DNA of 64,000 nucleotides from JACVRX01 sp963819885 (GTDB taxonomy: Bacteria > Actinomycetota > Actinomycetes > Jiangellales > Jiangellaceae), in NCBI GenBank assembly GCA_963819885.1, contig CAWFXV010000022.1, forward strand, positions 124,001-188,000, read 5' to 3'. A model generated the notes under the pieces. It was not told the origin of the DNA. It made no database searches and saw only the letters and a list, made by a program, of their open reading frames with translations. Positions 46,178 to 54,668 of this stretch are shown in pieces. The position numbers and the translations under genes were made by a program. Position 1 is the stretch's first letter; each line of letters begins with the position of its first letter.

Positions 46178-46897
46178 TCACCTCCGTGACGCGCGACGGT
46201 TCACGTCGACGATCGTGGAACCGAGCACGATTCGCGACCCGTCCGATAGTGGCGCCTGTGCCGCCCGGACGCCGTCGACCACAGTGCCATTGGTAGAGCC
46301 GAGGTCGACCACGAGGATCTGCGCATCCGGCCCTGTGCCGTGAACCCGGATCTCCGCGTGCCGGCGGGATATGCCGGGGTCGTCGATACGAATGTCGCAC
46401 TCGCTGCCGCGACCGAGGACGAGCCCCGGAGGGGCGACCGGATGTTGAACTCCGTTGATCGTCAGGTATGCCGCGGCGCTGCGCTGACTGGAGTCGGTCT
46501 GCCGCTGCGTCGATCCTCGGTCCACCCCGGCTCGTACCGTGCTGCGGACCCGGAACTGGCCGGTGCCCAGGTCGTCGAGCTTCTCGAACGCAACACTGAC
46601 CGGTCCGGTGAAGGCGTAGTGCTGCAAATCGGCGTGCTCACGCACGAGTTCGAGCAACTCGGCGATCAGTGTGTCCTCGTACGGGGCGAGCCGACTGTGG
46701 TCGTGCGAGCCCAACTCGATGACGAAGTCGTTAGGCACCAAAGATCGTTCTCGGGTCACGATCTGAGCATTGTTGTCGAGCTCCCGCTGTAGTGCAGCGG
46801 CGATCTCGACCGGCTGGACCTCGGCCTTGAAGGCCTTGGTGAAGGCTCCCGTCACCATGCCTTCGAGGCGACGCTCGAAGCGCTGCAATACCCCCAC
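46178..46897 (-). CDS. fhaA: FHA-domain protein FhaA (DUF3662)
   Basis: 239 residues: N-terminal DUF3662 domain (FERRLEGMVTGAFTKAFKAE, PVEIAAALQRELDNNAQ) and C-terminal FHA domain (LVLGRGSECDIRIDDPGISR, RHAEI, DLGSTNGTVVDG). It binds phosphorylated partners such as MviN and controls peptidoglycan synthesis. The linker is much shorter than in mycobacterial FhaA (about 500 residues). GTG at 46897 with GGAGAGGAGG is chosen over the ATG six codons upstream, which falls within that ribosome-binding site. First gene of the operon; the promoter should lie in 46898-47133, where I see no clear boxes. Confidence 0.95.
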   Translation of the reverse strand: MGVLQRFERRLEGMVTGAFTKAFKAEVQPVEIAAALQRELDNNAQIVTRERSLVPNDFVIELGSHDHSRLAPYEDTLIAELLELVREHADLQHYAFTGPVSVAFEKLDDLGTGQFRVRSTVRAGVDRGSTQRQTDSSQRSAAAYLTINGVQHPVAPPGLVLGRGSECDIRIDDPGISRRHAEIRVHGTGPDAQILVVDLGSTNGTVVDGVRAAQAPLSDGSRIVLGSTIVDVNRRASRR

Positions 46898-47133
46898 CGG
46901 TCGCCTCCTCTCCATTGTCCGGGCCGACCCCGCGACCGCCCCCGATCGTAGCCAGACGACCCGCGCGGGAGCGCACGGCGTGCTGCCGAGAGCCGCACGT
47001 CATGAACAGGAACTTGACCGCGATGGACCCTGTGGCCGAGGAACGACCGGTGCCGTTCGTGCGCACCAGAGCGAGCTTCGCAGCGTGTTAGCCTTGATCG
47101 GCTCGCCGGACGGATACCGTCGTGGCGGTGCGC

Positions 47134-47217
47134 GCGCGAGTGGCGGAACAGGCAGACGCGCACGGTTCAGGTCCGTGTGTCCGCAAGGACGTGGGGGTTC
47201 AACTCCCCCCTCGCGCA
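47134..47217 (+). tRNA. leuT: tRNA-Leu (CAG)
   Basis: 84 bases with acceptor GCGCGAG/CTCGCGC, anticodon loop TTCAGGT (anticodon CAG), a long variable arm (TGTCCGCAAGGACGT) and T-arm GGGGGTTCAACTCCCCC. The long variable arm confirms a class II tRNA. It is adjacent to the fha operon in divergent orientation, a conserved actinobacterial position. Confidence 0.97.
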
Positions 47218-47321
47218 CGCAATCTCATCTCCTGCATTCGGGCGAGTGCGGGTGCCGAGTTTCATGGGGCTCGTGGTGATTCGGTCGACAGCGTCATCAA
47301 CTCCTCCTGCACAGATCTCAT

Positions 47322-47330
47322 TGTGGACAA
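47322..47330 (-). promoter_or_regulatory. Isolated consensus DnaA box
   Basis: TTGTCCACA on the minus strand, between tRNA-Leu and the VOC gene. A single copy; chance occurrence is possible. Confidence 0.35.
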
Positions 47331-47362
47331 CCCAGCGAAAGCCGCGTCGTCGTCGCTCTATG

Positions 47363-47743
47363 TCACAGCTCTTGGTCGATCGGCGGTGCCCAGTCGGGCC
47401 GGGAGATGAGGCAGAACGGATGGCCAGCCGGGTCGGCGTAGACGTGTTCACCACCTGCCAGTGGCCGAGCGCCCAGGGCAATGACCTGTGGATCGGCCGC
47501 CGCGACGTCGTCCACCATGACGTCCAAGTGGAACTGCTGCGGGCGGTCCGGGTCGGGCCACCGTGGTGGCTGATGGTCAGGCGCGAGTTGGAAGGCAACG
47601 CCGGATGTGGTGTCGTCCGTGGCGATCACGACCCAGCCTTCCGACCGGTGCGTGACTGGTAGACCGAGCAATTCGGAGTAGAACTCTGCCAGTGCGGCAG
47701 GGTCCGGACAGTCGATCACGACGTGATGCATCCGGCCGATCAT
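47363..47743 (-). CDS. VOC-family (glyoxalase/bleomycin-resistance-like) protein
   Basis: 126-residue metal-dependent or binding protein with two beta-alpha-beta-beta-beta units: MHHVVIDCPDPAALAEFY, TSGVAFQLAPDHQPPRW, then FHLDVMVDDVAAAD and VYADPAGHPFCLI. Substrate unknown. ATG at 47743 begins the domain; an in-frame extension upstream to 47794 overlaps the palindromic repeat and is not supported. Confidence 0.87.
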   Translation of the reverse strand: MIGRMHHVVIDCPDPAALAEFYSELLGLPVTHRSEGWVVIATDDTTSGVAFQLAPDHQPPRWPDPDRPQQFHLDVMVDDVAAADPQVIALGARPLAGGEHVYADPAGHPFCLISRPDWAPPIDQEL

Positions 47744-48106
47744 GGCGTCGATACTCGCATGGGCATGGAACCCATGATCATGTTGATTTTGCATGCGTCC
47801 ACGGCGGCAAGACCGACATGATCATGGCACGTGACGCAATGCTGTCGCCCATGGCACGCAATCCGGCAATGACGCCGATCGGCTCTGACGTCGAGGCGTT
47901 TCTCGACGCCATTCCCGATATGAAGCGCCGAACGGATGCCCACCCAACTCTGCGTGCTGATAGTGAAGGTGACGGGTGAGCCACCGGTGCTCTGGAGCTC
48001 GAGCATCGTCGGCTTCGGCAGCGAGCTCATCGACCGTTCGGTGCGAGTCCGCCGAGGTGTCGACCGGGCAGCCCATCGCGAACCCGTGACCGCCAGGCGG
48101 GCACGG
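47744..48106. other. Gene-free stretch
   Basis: 363 bases with no open frame that shows protein family features. It contains the second copy of the 53-bp palindromic repeat near its left end; the remainder looks like spacer or decayed sequence. Confidence 0.5.
47774..47826. repeat. 53-bp palindromic repeat, copy 2
   Basis: Begins ATGATCATGTTGATTTTGC and ends CCGACATGATCATG; aligns gaplessly with the copy at 26238-26290. The arms TTGC/GCAA and CGT/ACG pair perfectly here, and where the core of copy 1 reads CGTGGACG this copy reads CGTCCACG, so the dyad is kept though bases differ. Confidence 0.7.
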
Positions 48107-48397
48107 TCACAACGTCGTAGGGGCTCCGGTGCTGGGGCCGTTGGGCGTCGTGACAGGTGCCGTTGAGCTCGTCGAGACCGAGCTGTCGGAGCTCGTCAGC
48201 GAGTCCACGTTGTCCTGAGCTTGCGAAGCCCGGGCCTTGACCTTCTCCCCCGCCTCCTCGGCGAGATGCTTGGCCTGATCCATGGCCTTGTTTGCCTGCT
48301 CCTTGACCTGCTGCTTGGTCTCCGGGTTGGTGTCGAGGTACTTCTTCACGGCGACCACGATGCCGGCGATCACGGCCAGCCCGAGCAACTTCTTCAT
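48107..48397 (-). CDS. Small YtxH-like membrane-anchored protein
   Basis: 96 residues: MKKLLGLAVIAGIVVAVKKY is a short membrane anchor, followed by a coiled-coil-prone charged helix (PETKQQVKEQANKAMDQAKH) and a Ser/Thr/Pro-rich tail. The pattern resembles YtxH/gas-vesicle-associated stress proteins but similarity is only compositional. ATG at 48397 with AAGGG upstream; the frame extends to 48487 without support. Confidence 0.6.
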   Translation of the reverse strand: MKKLLGLAVIAGIVVAVKKYLDTNPETKQQVKEQANKAMDQAKHLAEEAGEKVKARASQAQDNVDSLTSSDSSVSTSSTAPVTTPNGPSTGAPTTL

Positions 48398-48580
48398 GAT
48401 CTCGATCCCTTCATCCGACGACGTCCTGCGGGGTTTCATACTCTGCATTCCCCGTCGGTGGCCAGATGCCACCTCCTCAGGCGCCATTCTTGTGCACTCG
48501 CCGCGTCGGCGCGATCACAGGCTTCCCCAGACTCGGCTGGCGTCTGCCGGCGAACGGGCTAGCAGGCGCCTCCTCACCGG

Positions 48581-48652
48581 GTCGTGAAGATCGTCGTGAT
48601 GACTAGCACCGCCTGAGACCGACACGCCAGGCTTCACGACGATCTTCACGAC
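48581..48652. repeat. Perfect 19-bp inverted repeat
   Basis: GTCGTGAAGATCGTCGTGA (48581-48599) and its exact reverse complement (48634-48652) enclose a 34-base loop. The flanking stretch 48398-48790 has no gene I can support. The element could be a terminator, a REP-type element or a regulator binding site. Confidence 0.8.
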
Positions 48653-48792
48653 AAGGACCCGCCCGGGCGCGATGAGACCGAGGCGTGCCCCGGTCGCAAG
48701 GTCTCGCCCGTCACAGAGAACCTTCAAAGTCCGCTCCTAGCGTCGCAACGACCCGGTCAACACCGGGCCGACCAACGACCCGAGGAGGGATT

Positions 48793-49066
48793 GTGTTCCG
48801 CAACACAGGGTTCCGGCACGCGGCCGCAACTGTTTGCGCTTGTGCTGGCGACGACGGCAGTGGGCGTGTCGACCGCATGGGCCAGTGACACAACTGATGA
48901 ACCGAATCGCGAAGAGCGCGCCGACCGGCTGTGCGACCAGCGCCGCAGGTGCAGGATCGAGTCGACCGACTGCTCGAACGGCTCGAGGCCGACAGTTCGT
49001 CCGAGAACGCGATCGGTGCTCGGGAATGGGTAGCGAGCGGGTCGCGCCGTCGGTTAGACACGCCAA
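48793..49066 (+). pseudogene. Decayed secreted-protein gene
   Basis: Reading across frames gives a coherent exported protein: VFRNTGFRHAAAT (GTG at 48793, GGAGGGA upstream), then one frame over LFALVLATTAVGVSTAWAS (signal-peptide core and cleavage site) and DTTDEPNREERADRLCDQ, then after a second shift at about 48940 APQVQDRVDRLLERLEADSS. The latter matches a small actinobacterial secreted family with helical RLERL repeats. Two frameshifts and loss of the C-terminus make it non-functional. It runs into the eis start. Confidence 0.6.
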
Positions 49067-50290
49067 GTGACCAACGAACTGCCGATCAGAGTCGCGACCG
49101 CCGACGACCTCCCCGAGCTGGATATCGTCATCTCCGGCGCGTTTCTGCACGACGCCGAAGACGAGACCAGTGAACTGCACCGCCTGGTCTACGAGCCCGA
49201 GCGCAGTCATGTGATCACCGATGGCCAGATCGTCGGCACCGGCGCTGTGCTCACCAGAAACCTGACCGTGCCCGGTGCCGTGCTACCAGCTGCTCACGTC
49301 ACGGCCGTCGCCGTCGCCGCCACACATCGTCGGCGCGGCCTGCTGACCAGGATCATGACCACGCAGCTCGAGGCGGTTCGGGATCGCGGCGACGAGCCGA
49401 TCGCTGTGCTGTGGGCCAGTGAGGGCGCGATCTACGGACGGTTCGGCTATGGGCTCGCCTGCTGGCAGGTGCAATACGAGATCCCGATCCGGGAGACGGC
49501 GCTGCCGACTGCGCCATCGGCCGGCCGCCTACGTCAGGCCGTCCCCCGCGATGTGATCGACGAGCTCGCGCAGGTGTACGACCGGGCGCAGGTCGAGCGG
49601 CCGGGCCGGTCAGGTCGCGACGAGCGGTGGTGGAAGTTCCTGACCGCCGACCCGAAACCGTGGCGCCGCGACCGGTCCGCTCAGCGGACAGTGCTCTACG
49701 AGGCGAACGGTTCCGTCGACGGATATGCGATCTGGCGGGTCAAGGGCGCCTGGTCAGCTACTGGGCCATCCGGTGAGGTGGCGGTCAACGAAGTCGTCGC
49801 CGCAACCGGTGAGGCCTACGCAGCGCTGTGGCGGTTCCTGCTGTCCATCGACCTGACCCGAACAGTGAAGTTCTCCTTCGCCGCTCTCGACGACCCCCTC
49901 CCGCACCTGGTGAGCAACCCCAACGCGTTGGAGACACACGTATTTCCCGGCCTGTGGATCCGGCTGGTCGATCTACCCCGGGCGCTGTCAGCCAGGCAGT
50001 ACTCGGCTCCCGTCGATGTCGTACTGGAGGTCTCCGACGGACTGCTGCGGGACAATGCCGGCCGCTGGCGCCTGGTGAGCGACGGATCGACGGCGCAGTG
50101 CGACGCGGCGGATGATCTGCCCGACCTCACTCTTGACGTCCGCGCACTGGGTGCGGTCTACCTCGGTGGTGTGAGCATGCATTCGCTCGCGGCGGCGGGC
50201 TTGATCACCGAGAACACCCCGGGCAGTCTCGCGGCGGCGTCGAGCGCGTTCAGCTGGCACGTCGCACCGGCCTCGTGGGAGATCTTCTGA
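49067..50290 (+). CDS. eis: Eis-family GNAT acetyltransferase
   Basis: 407-residue multi-acetyltransferase resembling mycobacterial Eis, which acetylates aminoglycosides and protein lysines. N-terminal GNAT domain with VTAVAVAATHRRRGLLTRIM (acetyl-CoA binding), YGRFGYGLA (catalytic Tyr region), a second GNAT-like domain and a sterol-carrier-like C-terminal domain ending in EIF, whose terminal Phe carboxylate acts as base in Eis. GTG at 49067. Many Eis homologues occur in actinobacteria; the physiological substrate here is unknown. Confidence 0.92.
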   Translation: MTNELPIRVATADDLPELDIVISGAFLHDAEDETSELHRLVYEPERSHVITDGQIVGTGAVLTRNLTVPGAVLPAAHVTAVAVAATHRRRGLLTRIMTTQLEAVRDRGDEPIAVLWASEGAIYGRFGYGLACWQVQYEIPIRETALPTAPSAGRLRQAVPRDVIDELAQVYDRAQVERPGRSGRDERWWKFLTADPKPWRRDRSAQRTVLYEANGSVDGYAIWRVKGAWSATGPSGEVAVNEVVAATGEAYAALWRFLLSIDLTRTVKFSFAALDDPLPHLVSNPNALETHVFPGLWIRLVDLPRALSARQYSAPVDVVLEVSDGLLRDNAGRWRLVSDGSTAQCDAADDLPDLTLDVRALGAVYLGGVSMHSLAAAGLITENTPGSLAAASSAFSWHVAPASWEIF

Positions 50291-50320
50291 CGGTATCGCC
50301 GCGGGTGCCGCCTCCGCCCG

Positions 50321-50343
50321 CGGCCGACTTCGTCGGCCGTTTT
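50321..50343 (+). terminator. Rho-independent terminator of eis
   Basis: Stem CGGCCGAC / GTCGGCCG with a TTC loop, followed directly by TTTT, 30 bases past the eis stop. It is the clearest intrinsic terminator in the window. Flanking bases resemble those around 29467-29499. Confidence 0.85.
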
Positions 50344-50408
50344 ACGCCCGACTACAACCCGAGCCGGCACCCCAGCGACACGACCGCGCCGGCTGCAACG
50401 GAACTCGG

Positions 50409-50636
50409 CTACAGGCGCTCGTTGCCCCGCTTGTAGTTCCCTGTCGCCTTGGCCAGTGCGAGTTGTCTCGCCCGCTCGTCGCCGCGGTCGAGTTCCTTGA
50501 TCAGCCGGACAGCATGGGCTCCGGACACAGTGCTCACCTGCCGCCCACCTCGGCTGATGAAGACCTGCCCGCTCTTGGTGACGCGGTAGGCGTACGGGTC
50601 GCTGGCGAGCCGACCACGACGATCGACCTTGCTCAT
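50409..50636 (-). CDS. Small conserved-looking hypothetical protein
   Basis: 75 residues, basic, no membrane segment: MSKVDRRGRLASDPYAYRVT, KSGQVFISRGGRQVSTVSG, then a helix AVRLIKELDRGDERARQLAL and a basic end. The ATG at 50636 overlaps the aminotransferase stop as ATGA, which supports expression as a coupled gene. I do not recognise the family. Confidence 0.7.
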   Translation of the reverse strand: MSKVDRRGRLASDPYAYRVTKSGQVFISRGGRQVSTVSGAHAVRLIKELDRGDERARQLALAKATGNYKRGNERL

Positions 50637-51844
50637 TGGCGGCATCGGTCCAGGAACCGGCCGAACCGGCCGATTGCCGCTTCCAGATCGTCGACGTGGG
50701 GCAGCGTGACGATGCGGACGTGATCCGGCCGGGGCCAGTTGAATCCGGTTCCCTGCACGACGAGCAAGTGCTCCTGCAACAGCAGGTCGAGTACGAACTT
50801 CTCGTCGTCGTGAATGGGATAGACCGCCGGGTCCAGGCGGGGGAAGACGTACAGAGCGCCCTTCGGTTTGACGCAGCTGACACCGGGCAGATCGGAGAGC
50901 AGCTTCCAGGCCCGCTCGCGCTGGTCGTGCAGCCGTCCGCCGGGAAGGACCAGGTCGTTGACGTCTTGTCGGCCTCCGAGGGCTGCCTGGATGGCGTGCT
51001 GAGCCGGCACGTTGGCGCACAGCCGCATGTTGGCGAGGATGTCCAACCCTTCGATGTAATCGCGGGCATGCTGGCGGGGACCGGACACCACCATCCAGCC
51101 GGACCGGAATCCCGCGACCCGGTACGCCTTCGACAGGCCGTTGAACGTCAGGCAGAGCAGGTCGGGGGCGACGGTGGCGACGGCGACGTGCTCGGCGTCG
51201 TCGTAAAGGATCTTGTCGTAGATCTCGTCGGCGAGCAGGATCAGCCGGTTCTTCCGAGCCAGCTCCGCGATCTCGTCGAGCACATCGCGCGAGTACACGG
51301 CGCCGGTCGGGTTGTTCGGATTGATCACCACGAGCGCCTTGGTTCGCGGGCTGATCTTGGCGGCCAGGTCATCGAGATCGGGGTGCCAGTCCGCGCTTTC
51401 GTCGCACAGATAGTGGACCGGTGTTCCGCCGGCCAGGCTCACCGCGGCCGTCCACAGCGGATAGTCCGGTGCCGGGATGAGCACTTCGTCCCCGTCGTCG
51501 AGCATTGCCTGCATGGCCATGACGATGAGCTCGGAAACGCCGTTGCCGAGATAGACGTCGTCCACGTCGATGTTCGACGTGCCCTTGCTCTGGTGGTACT
51601 GCACCACCGCGCGACGTGCGGACAGCAGTCCCTTGGAATCGCAATAACCCTGCGCATAGGGCAGCCCACGGATGACGTCCTGCAGGATCTCCTCCGGGGC
51701 GTCGAAGCCGAACGGTGCGGGGTTGCCGATGTTCAGCTTGAGGATTCGGTGCCCTTCCTCCTCGAGCCGGGTCGCATGCTCGAGCACGGGTCCCCTGATG
51801 TCGTAGCAGACGTTCGCGAGTTTGCGGGATTGACTGACCTGCAT
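50633..51844 (-). CDS. Pyridoxal-phosphate aminotransferase, AlaA-like
   Basis: 403-residue class I aminotransferase, best matching alanine/glutamate-pyruvate transaminases (AlaA). Motifs: LNIGNPAPFGFDAPEEI, DVYLGNGVSELIVMAMQ, VINPNNPTGAVYS, ADEIYDKILYD and the PLP lysine in FNGLSKAYRVAGFRSGW. ATG at 51844. It is divergent from the DUF1707 gene. Likely makes alanine from pyruvate and glutamate. Confidence 0.92.
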   Translation of the reverse strand: MQVSQSRKLANVCYDIRGPVLEHATRLEEEGHRILKLNIGNPAPFGFDAPEEILQDVIRGLPYAQGYCDSKGLLSARRAVVQYHQSKGTSNIDVDDVYLGNGVSELIVMAMQAMLDDGDEVLIPAPDYPLWTAAVSLAGGTPVHYLCDESADWHPDLDDLAAKISPRTKALVVINPNNPTGAVYSRDVLDEIAELARKNRLILLADEIYDKILYDDAEHVAVATVAPDLLCLTFNGLSKAYRVAGFRSGWMVVSGPRQHARDYIEGLDILANMRLCANVPAQHAIQAALGGRQDVNDLVLPGGRLHDQRERAWKLLSDLPGVSCVKPKGALYVFPRLDPAVYPIHDDEKFVLDLLLQEHLLVVQGTGFNWPRPDHVRIVTLPHVDDLEAAIGRFGRFLDRCRQ

Positions 51845-51954
51845 GCGCTCCAGCGTCTCATTGCCACACCCGCAGTCCGTGCACGGTCCACCAAGTGGAA
51901 CGGGACTGTCGACCAGCAGAAGAAGCCGATCTTGGTCGGCAGTACGCTGCCGGC

Positions 51955-52611
51955 ATGCCGGTCGATCCGCAGGATGCTGACGAGCAGCGGCAGGCTCCGC
52001 GACCGTCGATCGCTCCGGACATCCGGGCGTCGGACTCGGAACGAGAGATGATCGTCTCCCGGCTCTCCGAGAACGCAGCGGCCGGCCGTTTGACGCTGGC
52101 CGAACTCGAGGAACGTATCGGGCTGGCCTACGCCTCGACGACCCGCGCGGAGCTCACCGCCCTGATCGCGGACTTGCCCAAGGGAGTCGCCGCGCCGTCT
52201 TCGACCCGGCGTAAACCGACTCGGTGGGTGCTGTCGTTGTTGAGCGGCACCGAGAAGAAAGGCCGCTGGCGGGTCGGCGACCGGCTCACCGCCATCGCCG
52301 TGATGGGCGGAAACGAGATCGATCTGCGGCACGCCGAGATCGACGCGGAGGACGTCACCATCGTCGCCGTCGCCCTGATGGGCGGAATCGATATCTACGT
52401 GCCGGACACCGTGGACCTGGAGATCGGCGGGTTCGCGCTGATGGGCGGCAACGGCGAGCGGGGCAGCACTCGCCCGCCTCGCCCCGGTGGCCCCCGAATC
52501 CGCGTTCTGGCTTACGCAGTGATGGGTGGGATCGACATCTGGCGTCTCCCAGAGGAGGCGAAGGGCCTTCCCCTCAAACAAGCACGCAAGCTGGCCGAGT
52601 CAGCCCACTGA
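51955..52611 (+). CDS. DUF1707 protein with LiaF-like C-terminal domain
   Basis: 218 residues. The N-terminal DUF1707 domain reads IRASDSEREMIVSRLSENAA, GRLTLAELEERIGLAYA, TRAELTALIADLP; the C-terminal half has the repeated strand pattern AVMGGNEIDL, ALMGGIDIYVP, ALMGGNGE and AVMGGIDIW of the cell-wall-active-antibiotics-response (LiaF-like) fold. No membrane segment. ATG at 51955 is chosen as the first start before the domain; the frame is open to 51895. Role in envelope stress is inference. Confidence 0.88.
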   Translation: MPVDPQDADEQRQAPRPSIAPDIRASDSEREMIVSRLSENAAAGRLTLAELEERIGLAYASTTRAELTALIADLPKGVAAPSSTRRKPTRWVLSLLSGTEKKGRWRVGDRLTAIAVMGGNEIDLRHAEIDAEDVTIVAVALMGGIDIYVPDTVDLEIGGFALMGGNGERGSTRPPRPGGPRIRVLAYAVMGGIDIWRLPEEAKGLPLKQARKLAESAH

Positions 52612-52668
52612 GACCTCGTATCCCGTCGTTCCTGCCCCGTCCGATTTCCGCTAGTACAGGTCACCTGG

Positions 52669-54165
52669 ATGGGCCAGAGTAGAGCCGTGCTCGAATTCGA
52701 AGCCTGCTACCGGGCGGTCAGCAGCAGAGACGACCGGTTCGACGGGGTGTTCTTCACCGCGGTCACCTCGACCCGCATCTACTGCCGACCAAGCTGCCCG
52801 GCACGGACACCCAAGCGGGAGAACGTTCGGTTCTTCCGCTCGGCGGCGCAGGCGCAGTCCGCTGGCTTCCGGGCTTGCCGCCGCTGCCGCCCCGACGTGA
52901 GCCCAGGCGCACCAGAGTGGAACATCCGAGCCGACCTGGTCGGCCGGGCGATGCGCCTGATCAACGATGGGGTCGTCGACCGCGATGGAGTATCTGGTCT
53001 CGCGGCTCGGCTCGGGTACAGCGAGCGGCAGGTGCATCGCGCCTTGGTCGAGGAGGTCGGTGCGGGACCGTTACGACTAGCTCGGGCGCAGCGTGCGCAC
53101 ACGGCCCGCATCCTGCTCGAGACGACCGATCTTCCCGTCACCGAGGTGGCTTACGCGGCTGGTTTCGCCAGCATCCGTCAGTTCAACGACACCATTCGGG
53201 AGACCTACGCATCGACTCCGAGCGACCTACGCCGGCATTCGCGGCGCGGGCGCCGGGGCGGCGTGCCGATTGCCGGCACTATCCGGCTTCGGCTGGCCCA
53301 CCGACGGCCGGCCGACCTCGCCGGCATTCTTGACTTCCTGGCCGCCCGAGCGATTCCGGGTGTCGAGGAGGTCGACGGCCGGACGTACCGGCGCACCCTG
53401 GTCTTGCCGCATGGCGTCGGCATCGTCGAACTGACGCCAGCGCAGGGATATCTGGACGCGACCTTGCGCCTCGCCGACCCTCGCGACCTGGCCTCTGCGG
53501 TCGCACGCTGTCGGCGACTGTTCGACCTCGATGCCGACGGCGCGGCCGTGGACGACGTGCTAGCCAAAGACACGGTCCTCGCGCCACTGGTCCTGGCATC
53601 GCCGGGCCGGCGTGTTCCCGGTGCCGTCGACGGTGACGAGCTCGCCGTCAGAGCGGTCCTAGGCCAACAGATATCGGTCGGTGCCGCGCGCGGACTGGCC
53701 GGACGACTCGTCCTCGCCTATGGCAAGCCGCTGGACTCGCCGCTGGGTGCGGTCACCCACGCATTCCCGACGGCGGGCGCACTGGCAGCTGTCGATCCCG
53801 CGGAATTCCCGCTGCCGGTCCGGCGGCAGAACACTCTGCACGAGCTGGTCACCAGGCTGGCCGACGGCCGGCTTGCGCTGGACCCGGGCGCTCATCGTGA
53901 CGAGGTCGAACACCAGCTGTTGGAGATTCCGGGCGTCGGCCCGTGGACCGCTGGCTATATCCGCATGCGGGCACTGTGCGATCCCGACGTCTTCCTCGCG
54001 AGCGACTTGGGCGTTCGGCACGGCCTGGCCCAGGCCGGCCTCCCGGTCGAGCCGTCGGCTGCGGTCGAAGCGGCGCAAGCGTGGAAACCGTGGCGTTCCT
54101 ATGCACAGATGCATTTGTGGGCGCTGGCAAGCCACCGACAAGAAGAGAAAGGAACCGCACGATGA
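52669..54165 (+). CDS. alkA: Ada-type regulator fused to AlkA 3-methyladenine DNA glycosylase
   Basis: 498-residue fusion. Residues 1-85 are the Ada methyl-phosphotriester domain with the Zn/acceptor cysteines YCRPSC (Cys39 region) and CRRC; 90-185 are AraC-type helix-turn-helix repeats (GLAARLGYSERQVHRALVEE, EVAYAAGFASIRQFNDTIRE); 200-498 are AlkA with LGQQISVGAARGLAGRLV, the HhH motif LEIPGVGPWTAGYI and VFLASDLGVRHGL carrying the catalytic Asp. It senses alkylation damage, activates repair and excises alkylated bases. The stop overlaps ogt as ATGA; the same pair exists in mycobacteria. Confidence 0.96.
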   Translation: MGQSRAVLEFEACYRAVSSRDDRFDGVFFTAVTSTRIYCRPSCPARTPKRENVRFFRSAAQAQSAGFRACRRCRPDVSPGAPEWNIRADLVGRAMRLINDGVVDRDGVSGLAARLGYSERQVHRALVEEVGAGPLRLARAQRAHTARILLETTDLPVTEVAYAAGFASIRQFNDTIRETYASTPSDLRRHSRRGRRGGVPIAGTIRLRLAHRRPADLAGILDFLAARAIPGVEEVDGRTYRRTLVLPHGVGIVELTPAQGYLDATLRLADPRDLASAVARCRRLFDLDADGAAVDDVLAKDTVLAPLVLASPGRRVPGAVDGDELAVRAVLGQQISVGAARGLAGRLVLAYGKPLDSPLGAVTHAFPTAGALAAVDPAEFPLPVRRQNTLHELVTRLADGRLALDPGAHRDEVEHQLLEIPGVGPWTAGYIRMRALCDPDVFLASDLGVRHGLAQAGLPVEPSAAVEAAQAWKPWRSYAQMHLWALASHRQEEKGTAR

Positions 54166-54665
54166 CTGGCACGACCTATTGGTTGACTGTCGAGAGCCCG
54201 ATCGGGCCCCTACTACTGACAGCTGACGACGATGGCATCACCGGACTGCATATGGACGGGGCCGCCCACGGGCCGTCACACCCGCGCGCGGACTGGGTCG
54301 AGGATGCTCCCCGCTTCGCCGAGGCCCGTCGTCAGCTCGAGGAGTACTTCGCCGGTGACCGAACTGACTTCGACCTGCCGCTGAAGCCATCGGGTACGCC
54401 GTTCCAGCAAGAGGTCTGGGCTGCCCTGCAGACCATCCCTTACGGCGAGGTGCGCAGTTACGGTGAGATTGCCGCGCAGATCGGCCGGCCCAGCGCATCG
54501 CGGGCGGTCGGCTTGGCCAATGGACGCAACCCGATCGCGGTGATCGTGCCCTGCCATCGGGTCATCGGAGCATCCGGCTCGCTGACCGGATACGGCGGGG
54601 GGCTGCACCGCAAGCGCATCCTGCTCGACCTGGAAGCCCAGCGCGTCGAGCCCGCCCTGATCTGA
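54162..54665 (+). CDS. ogt: Methylated-DNA--protein-cysteine methyltransferase
   Basis: 167-residue suicide repair protein removing O6-methylguanine. Active site PCHRVIG with Cys131, helix-turn-helix region PYGEVRSYGEIAAQIGRPSA with the Arg finger nearby (SASRAVGLANGRNP). ATG at 54162 overlaps the alkA stop and follows AAAGGAA. Expected to be induced with Ada-AlkA. Confidence 0.97.
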   Translation: MTGTTYWLTVESPIGPLLLTADDDGITGLHMDGAAHGPSHPRADWVEDAPRFAEARRQLEEYFAGDRTDFDLPLKPSGTPFQQEVWAALQTIPYGEVRSYGEIAAQIGRPSASRAVGLANGRNPIAVIVPCHRVIGASGSLTGYGGGLHRKRILLDLEAQRVEPALI

Positions 54666-54668
54666 CCG

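Noticed and set aside
47822..48106. Possible small genes in the spacer left of the YtxH-like gene
   Set aside because: Short frames on both strands overlap the palindromic repeat and have no start signals or family features.
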